Positions 44,693 through 54,171 of a stretch of 57,394 bases of DNA are shown piece after piece (position 1 is the first letter of the stretch; every line of letters begins with the position of its first letter). A program made the position numbers and the translations under genes. The notes below the pieces were generated by a model. The model was not told the DNA's origin. It searched no databases and worked only from the letters and a program-made list of their open reading frames with translations. This stretch comes from Planctomycetaceae bacterium (lineage in GTDB: Bacteria > Planctomycetota > Planctomycetia > Planctomycetales > Planctomycetaceae), in contig JAGQPX010000017.1 in assembly GCA_020426505.1 (NCBI GenBank), forward strand, positions 110,060-167,453, in the 5' to 3' direction.

Positions 44693-45820
44693 TCAGGGAA
44701 GGTAGTCAGCCAGTTTGACGTGCACGAAGGGGCGCTCAAAGGCTTCTGCGTCGTTGGATGCGAAGGAGACCCAAAACTCAAGGGCAGTCGCATCGTACAC
44801 GACATCGAGGACGTTGCCCCCTTTGATGGGGATCTGACAGGCGATGTCAATCATCTCTGGTCCGCCAATCTCGCCATACACTTTGGTCAACGGTGCAAAT
44901 GCCCCGCGGCCTTCATCCTGGTAGACGATTTGCTTGAGGACCTCCGGAGCCAACTCGTCCTTCGGGTCGTTATCGGTCCAGACGATCAGGTCAGGAGCAT
45001 GGGCGAGCATCTTGACTGCCTGCTTGGGTTCACCCTTTGCCGTCAGTCCATCTCCCACAACATAGTGATACTTCTTGATGCGTTTGGCATCGCGGAACTG
45101 TCCGACTGCATCGTCGAGAGTTTTTGCGTCGTAGAGCACGGAGCGGAACAGAGTCGTGAAGTGGACGCCGTTGAGATCGAACGGGTATTCGCTCCCGGGC
45201 GAGTCACCCATTTCGGAGAGGACGATCCCCTCTGCGTTCATGCCGGTGTTCGCTCCAATGAATCCGGCGAAGGTGATGTTCACGTGAGGCACGCCGTCAT
45301 TGGGAAGATAGACGACAATGAGCGGATGGTCCTGCGCACCGAGACCGAGGTGCCAGTCAAGGTTGCGTGTCTGATAGAGATGGCCGTCCTTCGTCGCGTT
45401 GCCCCAGGCAGCGATCGAGCTGCATGAGTAGTCCGCCACGACCGGGATCGCGTGTGCGCGTTGTAATTGTTTGAGTGAAATCCCAGTTCCCTCGGACAGT
45501 CCGCGTAACTCCTCATGAATCCGCTGGTCCGTATGTGCACTGACCTGTTCCCAAGCGGAGTCAAGATTGGCATTCGAGAATCGCTCCGGGTCATCTGCCT
45601 GAATCCGGCTGACGATTTGCCCGATGAATTCCACGGAGTCGTCGCGAGTCATCTCGCCGAGTTGCTGCCCCATCTCGAACGGCGTGCCACGGACGACCGC
45701 GACGGGGATTTTCGTGTCCCCCTCACCGACACTCGTGAGGTACGGCTTCTCGGCCGCTCGGCAGGTTACGTTCAAAGCAAATGTGGCAAAGAGGGTCACG
45801 ATCGAGCATCGGAGAATCAT
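44693..45820 (-). CDS. C45-family autoproteolytic hydrolase/acyltransferase-like protein
   Basis: A 375-residue exported Ntn-hydrolase-type protein. The start is the ATG at 45820, with agga upstream; residues 1-22 are a signal peptide. The family marks are an N-terminal helical part (GTPFEMGQQLGEMTRDD), then DYSCSSIAAWGNATKDGHLYQTRNLDW. Cys133 is the expected nucleophile, exposed by self-cleavage just before it. Later come IGANTGMNAEGIVLSEM and GVHFTTLFRSVLYDAKTLDDAV. Relatives include isopenicillin-N acyltransferase and acid-ceramidase-like amidases. The substrate is probably an amide, and is unknown. Confidence 0.86.
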   Translation of the reverse strand: MILRCSIVTLFATFALNVTCRAAEKPYLTSVGEGDTKIPVAVVRGTPFEMGQQLGEMTRDDSVEFIGQIVSRIQADDPERFSNANLDSAWEQVSAHTDQRIHEELRGLSEGTGISLKQLQRAHAIPVVADYSCSSIAAWGNATKDGHLYQTRNLDWHLGLGAQDHPLIVVYLPNDGVPHVNITFAGFIGANTGMNAEGIVLSEMGDSPGSEYPFDLNGVHFTTLFRSVLYDAKTLDDAVGQFRDAKRIKKYHYVVGDGLTAKGEPKQAVKMLAHAPDLIVWTDNDPKDELAPEVLKQIVYQDEGRGAFAPLTKVYGEIGGPEMIDIACQIPIKGGNVLDVVYDATALEFWVSFASNDAEAFERPFVHVKLADYLP

Positions 45821-46253
45821 GTCAATCATCCTGCGGACAAAATGGGAAGAATGGCGATGAGCAGCCACGTGGATGGCCACTAGAATCGAACGTCAGTCTA
45901 CCGCAGATCGGCGGGCGATGCGAATCTTTGCCCGCATGAAGCTGATTCGCGAGAACGGTGCGACGGTCGGGGTTTCAACCGTTCAAGCGACAGCGACAAC
46001 GGTGTCAGCAAAGTCTTGCGATGGCTCTTTTGCCGATTGACCTCATTGAATGGGGACACGCCGAGCCTTGGTGAGTTCGTAGCCAAGGGCCGCATTCTTT
46101 CGACAAATCGCGCCCGCAAACTCTTCATGACTCTCTCAAGCTTCCTGTCTTACTTGACCGATACAACCAGTAGGGCTGTGACATCCGGTTCCCTGTGCGC
46201 TCATCCTCTTAAGACTTCGTCATCGCTCCCACCATCTGACGGGAAGACCATTC
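45821..46253. other. Divergent intergenic region, 433 bases
   Basis: It lies between the divergent C45 hydrolase and porin genes. Reading frames here are short and look non-coding, and I see no hairpin. It should hold promoters of both genes; none can be named. Confidence 0.4.
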
Positions 46254-47609
46254 GTGCAGCGACGATTTCAATGGACGGTTGTGGTCCTGATGATGAGTCT
46301 CCTTTGGGAGACAACGACTTGTGACGCCCAGACGGGTCCCTGGGCCTACACGGCTCCCCAAACGTCATCGTCTCTGATTGAGCCGACTCCCGATGCGGCT
46401 TCGTGGCCGTCGGCAAGTCAAACATCCTGGCCAGTGCCAGACTCGTTGCTCGATCCCGTTGCGGTGAATCCTCCGCCTCCGTTTCCGGTGCGTCTCGACA
46501 CCGACCTGATGGCTCCGCTGCTCGACTTCCAAAACCGACAGTCGGAGAAAGAGTTGCTGGTCCTCCAAAGTCAGACAGCCAACTCGGGTGATCCGACACT
46601 GTTAATTGGTGCACAGTTTCGTGCATCAATGTTGGCCAGTTGGTCGAACAGTTCCAATAAGTTCAACTACCTCGGCCGATTTCCTCCAGACTTTACCGGA
46701 ACGACCGCGTCCGACATTCGCCTGCTCCATGCAAATCAGGGGTTTGTTGCTCACGCATCGCCGTGGGTCAGCGGCTATCTGGAGACATTGTTCTCTGATG
46801 TGTTCTCGTTTCCCGCCTTCGATCAGGGGAGTTTTCAGGTCCGGCAGGCATACGTCACGTTGGGGAATCTCGACGAGTTGCCCATCTACGCCTTCGCTGG
46901 CAAGAAGACGGTTTCCTTCGGACACATGGGCACGCTGAGCCCGTTCAGTCAATCGGTCGTTTGGCACTACTTCGCTCCCTTGGCCGAAGGCGGCGGCATT
47001 GCCTATCACGATGACATTCTGCATCTGTCTGCGACGGCTCTCAATGGCAGCCGAGGCATTCGCGTCGCTGACTCAAACGTTCGTGGGGAACTCAACAACT
47101 TCGCAGCGAATGCCAATGTGACCGTCATCTCCAGTCCGGATGTCGATCTCGACATCGGCGGCGGCTATCTGGACGGCACGATCTACGACGGACAAGTTGC
47201 CGAGCATCTCGATTCAACCGTCGGCGGTCCCATGAACGCTGCATGGGATGCCTACATGACCGCCCGCATCGGATGGCTGCACCTTGCCGGCGAATACTTG
47301 ACGACGCTCAAAGAGTGGCCCGTCACCGGACACAAGGTTGTCGCCTATCGGGCCGAAGGAGCCATCGACCTCTCTCCGCTGTGGCTCTCCGTGAGTTGGA
47401 GTGAGGGGGTTCAGGGGAATCAGTCGACCGAGTTTGAGTTCAATCAACAACTCGTGCTGGGGACAGAGTACCGCATCGCCCCGAACATCAAGTTCTCGAT
47501 CGAGTACATCCGCAGCCTCGGCTTTGCTCCGCTGATCAACATCACCACGGTCAGCGACAAGTCGGTCCGGCAGAACACTTTTCTGCTGGGTGTGACCGTG
47601 GCGATCTGA
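46254..47609 (+). CDS. Outer-membrane porin-like beta-barrel (LbtU-like)
   Basis: A 451-residue protein with a GTG start. Residues 1-25 are a Sec signal (FQWTVVVLMMSLLWETTTCDAQ). The next 60 residues are Pro/Ser-rich, perhaps a short periplasmic region, with one coiled-coil piece. From about 115 there are alternating strands with aromatic girdles: PTLLIGAQFRASMLASW, ASPWVSGYLETLFSDVF, SFQVRQAYVTLGNL, PIYAFAGKKTVSFGHMG, and the C-terminal TFLLGVTVAI, whose alternating pattern suits barrel recognition. It resembles LbtU-type siderophore porins, an inference from layout only. Confidence 0.78.
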   Translation: MQRRFQWTVVVLMMSLLWETTTCDAQTGPWAYTAPQTSSSLIEPTPDAASWPSASQTSWPVPDSLLDPVAVNPPPPFPVRLDTDLMAPLLDFQNRQSEKELLVLQSQTANSGDPTLLIGAQFRASMLASWSNSSNKFNYLGRFPPDFTGTTASDIRLLHANQGFVAHASPWVSGYLETLFSDVFSFPAFDQGSFQVRQAYVTLGNLDELPIYAFAGKKTVSFGHMGTLSPFSQSVVWHYFAPLAEGGGIAYHDDILHLSATALNGSRGIRVADSNVRGELNNFAANANVTVISSPDVDLDIGGGYLDGTIYDGQVAEHLDSTVGGPMNAAWDAYMTARIGWLHLAGEYLTTLKEWPVTGHKVVAYRAEGAIDLSPLWLSVSWSEGVQGNQSTEFEFNQQLVLGTEYRIAPNIKFSIEYIRSLGFAPLINITTVSDKSVRQNTFLLGVTVAI

Positions 47610-47702
47610 AATTCCGGCAACTTGACGTGATGCCGGACAAGGCGTAACCTCGCGCAATCCTGACACCTCGATTGCACTCAATCTCAACGGGGAGGCGTCG
47701 TC

Positions 47703-48173
47703 ATGTCTGATCCGACTGTTCCGGAGTCTCGCGCATATCGGCATGTCCAATGCCAAACGGAAACGGTTGTCGGCGAAGAGTCGTTCGTTGTCGCTTCCAA
47801 TCCCATGTCGAGCATGGAGCAAACCTTCTGTTCAACATGCCAGATGATGTTTCCCATTGCGGAATTTGAATGGGTTGATACGGGCGAGACGATTGCTGAC
47901 TACTACGCACGGCACTCCGCAGACGCGACCGACATGCAGCGGCTGCTCTGCTCGAAGAAGTGCATGGTTGCGATCGCACTGCTCGGCGCGCTTCTCGGTG
48001 CCATTGCATTCTACTTGCTGGTGAAGGACGACGACTTCACGACACAGGCATTCGTCATCTTCGCTGGATTGGCAGTCGGCGGAGTCATCGGCCTGCAGGT
48101 GTTCCTCAAGGTCTTCGAGGGGCCGATCACGCGCAAAGTCTGCGGCGTGAGTGACACACGATTGCTAAAGTGA
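47703..48173 (+). CDS. Small protein with a putative zinc site and two membrane segments
   Basis: A 156-residue protein. The N-terminal half is soluble and Cys-bearing (FCSTCQMMFP near residues 42-51, with Cys83 and Cys87 in LCSKKC), enough for one zinc site. Residues 88-108 (MVAIALLGALLGAIAFYLLV) and 114-134 (TQAFVIFAGLAVGGVIGLQVF) are membrane helices. The last residues are basic. Its ATG is preceded by ggggagg. No family recognised; the convergent glycosyltransferase gene ends 3 bases away. Confidence 0.72.
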   Translation: MSDPTVPESRAYRHVQCQTETVVGEESFVVASNPMSSMEQTFCSTCQMMFPIAEFEWVDTGETIADYYARHSADATDMQRLLCSKKCMVAIALLGALLGAIAFYLLVKDDDFTTQAFVIFAGLAVGGVIGLQVFLKVFEGPITRKVCGVSDTRLLK

Positions 48174-48176
48174 GAG

Positions 48177-49313
48177 TCATCGACGACCACCGGCCGGGTG
48201 TCCCAACACCCGCTCCCACACCGATTCAAAGCCTTGGATCGTCTGCTCCCAAGTGAACGCCTCACGCACACGAGCTTGCCCTGACGTTGCGATCTCTCCT
48301 GCGAAGGTCGTGTTCGTGATCAGTCTCTCGATCGCGGCGGAGAGGAGTTCGTCAGTGCCGTCAACACTGACGCAGAGTCCAGTCTTCTCGTCGGTGATGA
48401 GTTCCGCGACCCCTTCGACATTCGTCGCCACGCACGGCAATCCAGCGGCCATCGCCTCAAGGAGCACGTTCGGCATGCCTTCCCATCGGGATGAAAGCAC
48501 GAACAGATCAGTTGCACGCAGTAGTGGTGCAGTCTCAGGTTGTCGGCCGATGAGATGAACGTGTGCATTGAGGCCAAGTCGGTCAATTTGCGACTCGAGC
48601 ATCTGTCGTTCCGGACCTTCGCCGACGATCATGAGATGGAACGGCTCGTCGACTGTTGCACGAGCGGTGACGTCCGCGAATGCGTCGATCAACCGATCGA
48701 ACCCCTTCTGCGGATGCAGCCGACCAACGGAGATGATCGTGTGCGAGTTTCGAGGGATGCCGAACGTCGTGAGGTCGGCCGGCTCGGCGTTTGCGAAACG
48801 CTCGAAGTCGACGCCGTTGGGGACGACCGTGAGTTGATCTTCGCCGTAACCGAGATCGAGATACGCATCGGCAACCGCTCGGCTCACACAGACGGTGTGA
48901 TCCACGAGGCGATTCGTCCAGCGGTCCAGCCGCATCCGCCAGCGCATGTCCGGCTCGACGACCCGCACTCCTGCGACGACGTGAGGCACACCCGCCCACC
49001 ACGCTGCGATTCGACCAACAAGGTTGCCATGAAACATGAACGTCTGCAGTAACTCCGGCTGGAACTCACGCAGGGCTCGCGTTAGCCGACCGATCACACC
49101 AACGTCGCGATTCGACCGCACGTTGAGACACGTCACCGGAACGTTTGCAGCATCAAGGTCGTCCGCCAGCGGTCCACGCTCAGCGAGGCAATAGACATGC
49201 GGCGACCAACGATCCCGATCAAGTCCACTCACGATCCGTACCAACGCCCGCTCGGCCCCACCCGGGTCGAGTTCGGTGATGCAAAAGGCGATACGCGTCG
49301 GAGTGTCGGACAC
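48177..49313 (-). CDS. Family 4 glycosyltransferase (GT-B)
   Basis: A 378-residue GT-B glycosyltransferase with a GTG start. The N-domain has FCITELDPGGAERALVRIVSGL, typical for lipid-linked or capsular sugar transferases. The C-domain has VGRLHPQKGFDRLIDAFADV and the family's EGMPNVLLEAMAAGLPCVAT motif, in which the E...E pair binds the nucleotide sugar. It is cytosolic and membrane-associated. Likely role is building cell-surface glycans; acceptor and donor unknown. It is divergent from queA by 83 bases. Confidence 0.92.
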   Translation of the reverse strand: MSDTPTRIAFCITELDPGGAERALVRIVSGLDRDRWSPHVYCLAERGPLADDLDAANVPVTCLNVRSNRDVGVIGRLTRALREFQPELLQTFMFHGNLVGRIAAWWAGVPHVVAGVRVVEPDMRWRMRLDRWTNRLVDHTVCVSRAVADAYLDLGYGEDQLTVVPNGVDFERFANAEPADLTTFGIPRNSHTIISVGRLHPQKGFDRLIDAFADVTARATVDEPFHLMIVGEGPERQMLESQIDRLGLNAHVHLIGRQPETAPLLRATDLFVLSSRWEGMPNVLLEAMAAGLPCVATNVEGVAELITDEKTGLCVSVDGTDELLSAAIERLITNTTFAGEIATSGQARVREAFTWEQTIQGFESVWERVLGHPAGGRR

Positions 49314-49396
49314 AATGGATTCGGCAGAAGTGTTGCGAACGGCTTGTCAGACTATACGATCATACCCCGACAAATCGCGAGACAATCCGAGTCCAA

Positions 49397-50488
49397 ATGG
49401 CCGATCCCGACCTGCTCTCCAGTTACAACTACGATCTTCCGCCTGAGTTGATCGCCGATCGGCCGCTCGCGCAGCGGGATGCGTCACGGTTGCTGGTGCT
49501 TGACCGAGAGACGGGCGAAATCCAGCACCGGATGTTCCGCGACCTGCCATCCTTCATCCGCCCACACGATCTCCTGGTGGTCAACGAGACACGGGTCATC
49601 CCGGCCAAGCTGACAGGCCATCGCACGGCAACCGGCGGACGCTGGGAGGGCCTGTTCCTCGGCGTCACTCCGGAAGGGAACTGGCGACTCATCGGCCAGA
49701 CACGCGGCAAACTCCAGTCCGGCGAGACACTGACGCTCATAAGAGCATCGCACTCTGGTGTCGGCGACGAGTCACTGCTGATGACTCTGATTTCTCGCAA
49801 TGACGAAGGCGAGTGGCAGGCGACTACGAACAGCGATGCAGACCATTTTACGCTGCTCGAACGGTTCGGCACGGTCCCATTGCCGCCGTATATCGAACGG
49901 GACTCGCCGACCGAGGATGATCGGGAGAGGTATCAAACGACCTATGCGACGACACCCGGAGCGGTCGCCGCCCCGACAGCCGGTCTGCACTTTACGCCGG
50001 AGATACTCGATGAATGTCGGGCTCGCGGAGCCAGCGTCGCCACGGTCACGCTCCACGTCGGGCTGGGCACGTTCCGTCCAATCGCGGTCGACAGACTCGA
50101 TGAGCACCGCATGCATCACGAGTGGTGCGAGCTGCCACAATCCACCGTCGATGCCATCACCGCCACACGCGAGGCGGGCGGCAGGGTGATCGCGGTCGGG
50201 ACCACCACCGTCCGCACGCTGGAGTCCGCTGCCGCGTCAGGAACACTCGCACCATTCACCGGCGAGACTAATCTCTTCATCCGCCCGCCATACGAGTTCA
50301 AAGTGATCGATGCCCTGCTGACAAATTTCCATCTCCCACGCTCAACCCTGCTGGTGCTGCTCGCCACGTTCGCCGGCCTTGATCAAGTGCTCGCGGCGTA
50401 CGAAACAGCGATTGCCGAGAAGTATCGCTTCTACAGCTATGGTGACGCGATGTTTGTTTGTGACGAGCGAGTAGGGAGTAGGGAGTAG
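49397..50488 (+). CDS. queA: S-adenosylmethionine:tRNA ribosyltransferase-isomerase
   Basis: A 363-residue QueA, which transfers and rearranges the ribose of SAM onto preQ1 in tRNA to give epoxyqueuosine. Motifs: SSYNYDLPPELIADRPLAQRDASRLLVLDR; DLLVVNETRVIPAKLTGHR; YATTPGAVAAPTAGLHFTPEIL; VTLHVGLGTFRPI; EWCELPQ; TNLFIRPPYEFKVIDALLTNFHLPRSTLLVLLATFAG; and FYSYGDAMFV. All are in normal order and the length is typical. The last residues, after CDE, come from a dispersed repeat that also contains the stop codon. Confidence 0.96.
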   Translation: MADPDLLSSYNYDLPPELIADRPLAQRDASRLLVLDRETGEIQHRMFRDLPSFIRPHDLLVVNETRVIPAKLTGHRTATGGRWEGLFLGVTPEGNWRLIGQTRGKLQSGETLTLIRASHSGVGDESLLMTLISRNDEGEWQATTNSDADHFTLLERFGTVPLPPYIERDSPTEDDRERYQTTYATTPGAVAAPTAGLHFTPEILDECRARGASVATVTLHVGLGTFRPIAVDRLDEHRMHHEWCELPQSTVDAITATREAGGRVIAVGTTTVRTLESAAASGTLAPFTGETNLFIRPPYEFKVIDALLTNFHLPRSTLLVLLATFAGLDQVLAAYETAIAEKYRFYSYGDAMFVCDERVGSRE

Positions 50489-50531
50489 CCCTCGAATAAG
50501 GACACTACTCCCTATTCGCTACTCCCTCCCT
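50469..50531. repeat. Dispersed GAGTAGGG palindromic repeat, copy 2, inside two convergent reading frames
   Basis: The left arm 50469-50488 is gagtagggagtagggagtag and contains the queA stop. The right arm 50505-50531 is ctactcc/ctattcgctactcc-type sequence and contains the stop (50512-50514) and last codons of the minus-strand CxxCH gene. The loop is 16 bases. It is the same design as at 20347-20416. Confidence 0.88.
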
Positions 50532-53500
50532 TGATCACTTCCCCCGGCACCGTCCCGCCCACATACCTCCAGTTCTTCAGGTACGAAATCAAATCGGCCA
50601 TCTGCTGAAGGTCGATGTTCTTCTCCAGACCGACCGGCATGAGTGATTTGCCGGACGAGATGAGTTCGTCGATGTCGCGTCGCAGTAGGGTGACGTCCTT
50701 GCCTTCCGGTTGACGCAGCGTTACCGACGAACTGGTCTCGTTGGTGATGATGCCCGTGTGCACGCGTCCTTCGGGGTCGATGACCGAGTAGCCGAAGTAG
50801 TTGCCATCGACCGCCTTGTTGGGGTCGAGAATGTTCGTCAGCAGTTGCTCGGGGGTTTTGGTGCGGGTATCGGAGATGTCCGCACCCACGTTGACGCCGA
50901 CATCTCCAACGCGGTGACACGTTGCACACGTCTTCGCAAACACGGCTCGTCCTCGCTGGAGGTCATGATCGAGCGTGAGGGCGTCCTGATAGCGGGTAAT
51001 GACCTCCTGTCGGTCCGTATCCACGTTGGTCGCCAGCAGCTTGTTGGCTCGTGCCTTCACGTCTGCGTCGTTCAGTCGTTCGACGCGTTGTCGAAACGTG
51101 GGGTCGATGTCACTGGCTGCGATGCGACCTGCGTCGATTTCGTCCATCAGGCTGCTGATCCGCTCGGGCGTCGTCATTGCAGCCAGAATCGCATTCCGGA
51201 CGCGAGGAGTCCGACTACGAAAGTCCTTCAGCAACGCCTCGGTCGTCCGTGGATCGTGATGCTGAGCGATGGCGTCAATGGAGGCGAGAATAATCCGCTG
51301 GTCAGTTTCCTCGGCGAGGAAGGAAGCCAGCGGTGGAATGACTCGGTCGTCCAAATGCCCCCAGACACGGATCGCCTCCACACGGATTTCGACAGGAGCA
51401 CCATGGCCGCCAAATACAGGTGGCCTGTTCAGCACGGTGTTAATGACCTTGCGGTGCATTGGTTGAAGGTGCCGCTCCAACCGATCTCCCGACCGACTGA
51501 GGCCATTGGCGAGCCCATTGAGGACGGCAAAGGCCAACCGCTCAAGTTCGTCCCGGTCCGTGATAAGTTGTGGAGTGACCAGGAGCACCAGGGCAACTTC
51601 AATGTCCTGCTTGCGGGAACCGATCATTTGAGCATACTGCTCGGTCAACTCGATCTGATCCGTGATGTCGAGTTTCGTTGCCACACTCAACTCGTCATCG
51701 AGGATCCATTTTTCAAGGACTGATACGAGCAATTCGGGCATTGTGTCGATCACGCTTGTCGCGACTGCTGTGGTGAGCCAATGGTTGTCGGCGTGTTTGG
51801 CCACTACGGTTGCAAGTGCCGGGGTGACTTCATCTCCCGTCGGGAACGAGCCGATGCTCAGTGCTGCCTGAAAGAGCAGTCGTTCATCACTCTCAGCATC
51901 GTTGAGGATCGCAACGCACCGATCGAGGAAAGTCGTATCATCGGAGAAGTGTTCTTCGGCGAGCCTCAGTGCGTGTTCACGGACGCGAGGGGACTCGTCT
52001 TCCAGAGCAGTCGCGACATGGTGTCGCTCCAGTTGGCCGATGCCTTCGAGCAGTGCGAGTGCCTGGACACGCGTCGCTGCGGTCTCGGCTGACCCCGCCA
52101 ATTCCGCCAGTTGAGGAGCAACCGATCCGTCCTGTTTTTCGAGCAGTAGTCGGTAAGCCGTGTCGCGTGTCCACGGGTTAGGTGACTTCAATGACTCGAC
52201 CAACTCCTCATTTGTCGCAGAGGCCAGATCGGTTGATAATGACTCTCTGCTCGCATCGTCACGCGGCACAATGCGATAGATGCGACCACGATCACGACCG
52301 TCGGTGAGGTCCGACCGTTCCTTGAGTTCGACCGGCATGAACTCCGGATGCTCAATGACCGAACGATACATGTCTGCGATGTAGAGTGCACCGTCCGGGC
52401 CGTGCGTGAGGTTGACCGGGCGGAACCATTCGTCCTTCGTCGCGAGGAACTCAACGCCCTCCTGACCGGGATGTGAAGAGAACGTTCCTCCGTTAGGGGT
52501 CAACACGTCGCAATGAATGAGGTTCGACGTCGGCTCACAAGTGAAACTGTTGCCGTGGTACTGCGAGGGGAGGCAGCCGCCCCGGTAGATCAACAGGCCG
52601 CAAGCCGCCGTGAACTGATTGGCGTGCAGATTGGACGTCGTCCAGATGCGACTGATGGGGTACAGCCGCGACTTCTCCGCGGCGGGAGAGACGTCTTCGT
52701 GCACCTTGGACACCGCGAGATGCGGGTTGCGTTTGAGGTAGCGGTCTTCGAGGACGATGTGGTTGCACGGGTTGCGATTGCTGCACACGAAGCGATTGCC
52801 AAAGTCATCGAAGCAGAGGCCGAACTGACCGACGCCGGAGATTGATTCGTATTCGCCGGTGATCGGATCGAACCGAAAGTCACGACCGCTCAGCGAGACC
52901 GGTTTTGCGTTCTCTGCCCAGACTTCACGAGCCGCGATGACCTCGCCACCCCGCAGGCCGCTGGCCACGGAGATGTGATTGTCGAGTCCCAGTGTAGGAT
53001 GATTCGCTCGCAACTGAGGGTTGTCCTTCTTGAAGCCCTCGAACCAGACCTCACGTTCGTCGGCTCGCCCGTCGCCGTCGGTGTCACGCAGGAAGAGGAC
53101 CTGCCCGTCGGTCGTGACCAGCACGCCGTCATTCCACAGCAGGAGTCCATTGGCGAACAGCAGCTTGTCCGCGAAAGTGACCGGGTCGCTGTAATGACCG
53201 TCGCCGTCCGTATCGCTGAGCACACGTAGCCGCGAGAGGGGTGGGCCGTTCTCCTGCGGACCGTTTGGGTAGTCCGACATCTCAACGACCCACAACCGAC
53301 CGTCCGGGCCGAACTGCATCGCGACCGGGTCGATGACGTCCGGCTCTGATGCGACCAATTCGATCCGCACATCGTCCGGCAACACAAACCGCGTGACCGC
53401 AGTCGCCGCGTCAACCGGGTCTGGCCGATGGGGGACGGTGTCATCAGCTGACAGACGTGATGTCAACAATAGCATCAGAGCCGCGCCCGTGAGGAAGCGG

Positions 53501-53547
53501 ACGCTCACACGCCTGCAAAGTTCTTTGACCCGTTCCACCTCAACCAT
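50512..53547 (-). CDS. PVC-type heme-binding protein: dehydrogenase-like propeller, HEAT repeats, CxxCH cytochrome c domain
   Basis: A 1011-residue exported protein. I start at the ATG at 53547, behind agga, giving a signal peptide that ends near LTSRLSA. The first 400 residues are a six-bladed-propeller, membrane-bound dehydrogenase domain (FGPDGRLWVVEMSDYPNG, VLVTTDGQVLFLRDTDGDGRADE, THGPDGALYIADMYRSVIEHPEF). Helical HEAT-like repeats follow (YRLLLEKQDGSVAPQLAELA, LALLEGIGQLERHHVATALED...). Near residue 870 CATCH binds one heme c, and the C-terminus has GYSVIDPEGRVHTGIITNETSSSVTLRQ, usual for the Pirellula/Verrucomicrobium heme domain. Likely periplasmic redox enzyme of unknown substrate. 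The last five residues (GGSSE) derive from the dispersed repeat. Confidence 0.9.
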   Translation of the reverse strand: MVEVERVKELCRRVSVRFLTGAALMLLLTSRLSADDTVPHRPDPVDAATAVTRFVLPDDVRIELVASEPDVIDPVAMQFGPDGRLWVVEMSDYPNGPQENGPPLSRLRVLSDTDGDGHYSDPVTFADKLLFANGLLLWNDGVLVTTDGQVLFLRDTDGDGRADEREVWFEGFKKDNPQLRANHPTLGLDNHISVASGLRGGEVIAAREVWAENAKPVSLSGRDFRFDPITGEYESISGVGQFGLCFDDFGNRFVCSNRNPCNHIVLEDRYLKRNPHLAVSKVHEDVSPAAEKSRLYPISRIWTTSNLHANQFTAACGLLIYRGGCLPSQYHGNSFTCEPTSNLIHCDVLTPNGGTFSSHPGQEGVEFLATKDEWFRPVNLTHGPDGALYIADMYRSVIEHPEFMPVELKERSDLTDGRDRGRIYRIVPRDDASRESLSTDLASATNEELVESLKSPNPWTRDTAYRLLLEKQDGSVAPQLAELAGSAETAATRVQALALLEGIGQLERHHVATALEDESPRVREHALRLAEEHFSDDTTFLDRCVAILNDAESDERLLFQAALSIGSFPTGDEVTPALATVVAKHADNHWLTTAVATSVIDTMPELLVSVLEKWILDDELSVATKLDITDQIELTEQYAQMIGSRKQDIEVALVLLVTPQLITDRDELERLAFAVLNGLANGLSRSGDRLERHLQPMHRKVINTVLNRPPVFGGHGAPVEIRVEAIRVWGHLDDRVIPPLASFLAEETDQRIILASIDAIAQHHDPRTTEALLKDFRSRTPRVRNAILAAMTTPERISSLMDEIDAGRIAASDIDPTFRQRVERLNDADVKARANKLLATNVDTDRQEVITRYQDALTLDHDLQRGRAVFAKTCATCHRVGDVGVNVGADISDTRTKTPEQLLTNILDPNKAVDGNYFGYSVIDPEGRVHTGIITNETSSSVTLRQPEGKDVTLLRRDIDELISSGKSLMPVGLEKNIDLQQMADLISYLKNWRYVGGTVPGEVIKGGSSE

Positions 53548-53574
53548 CAGCCGCTTCCTGACGGGCGCGGCTCT
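53477..53574. repeat. Inverted repeat overlapping the signal-peptide region of the CxxCH gene
   Basis: The arms 53477-53500 and 53551-53574 match in 23 of 24 positions as reverse complements (agagccgcgcccgtgaggaa and so on). The 50-base loop contains the chosen start codon. One arm encodes part of the signal peptide (RFLTGAAL). Confidence 0.88.
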
Positions 53575-53691
53575 GAACGCATTCACTTGCTGGTCGATTT
53601 CTCGCTCGTGTTGCCTTGGTATCATCGGTAGACTTTCACCTTCGATCGTTCTGTACGAGTACCGCACTTCCAGCATATCCGTCTGCCTCGC

Positions 53692-54171
53692 ATGAACCAA
53701 CCGGTCCGACAAGTCGGCCTGATGCTCGCCCGCTTCGCGATGTCGGCCTGGGTGGGGGCGGCAACTCTGTTCGTCATCAATGGTGTCCGCATGGTGACGT
53801 CGGATGCGTTCGACTCGGCTGGGAGAGATCACGTCGCGTTGATCCGCTTTCCGGCCTACTACGCCACCGGGGCAACGCTGATGTTTGTCACACTCGTGGG
53901 CTTACTTGTCGCCCGAGGTCTGCCGCGTCTGACCAAGCGGCGATGGGTGACACTTTTCGTCATCACGTGTTTGGCATCAGTCGTAATGCTGGCGGACTAC
54001 CTATGGATTTACTGCCCGCTGGCAGACATGATCACACCCCCGGGCGGCGCACGCCCGCAGGGGTTCCGCGCATTGCATCATGCGTCGGAAGCGATCAACA
54101 CTCTGCAGGTCGGCCTCTGTCTGACCGCTGCGATGATGATCAACTGGCCCGTTTCTGGTGAGCGTCAGTGA
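53692..54171 (+). CDS. Small multi-pass membrane protein
   Basis: A 159-residue protein with about four membrane helices: RFAMSAWVGAATLFVINGVRMV; FPAYYATGATLMFVTLVGLLVARGL; WVTLFVITCLASVVMLADYLWIY; and ALHHASEAINTLQVGLCLTAAMMINW. The pattern resembles small DUF4149-like proteins of planctomycetes, but no family is certain. It is divergent from the CxxCH gene and followed by a noncoding stretch. Confidence 0.72.
   Translation: MNQPVRQVGLMLARFAMSAWVGAATLFVINGVRMVTSDAFDSAGRDHVALIRFPAYYATGATLMFVTLVGLLVARGLPRLTKRRWVTLFVITCLASVVMLADYLWIYCPLADMITPPGGARPQGFRALHHASEAINTLQVGLCLTAAMMINWPVSGERQ

Noticed and set aside
53548..53832. N-terminal extension of the CxxCH gene
   Set aside because: It overlaps the divergent membrane protein gene at 53692 and places the signal peptide far inside.
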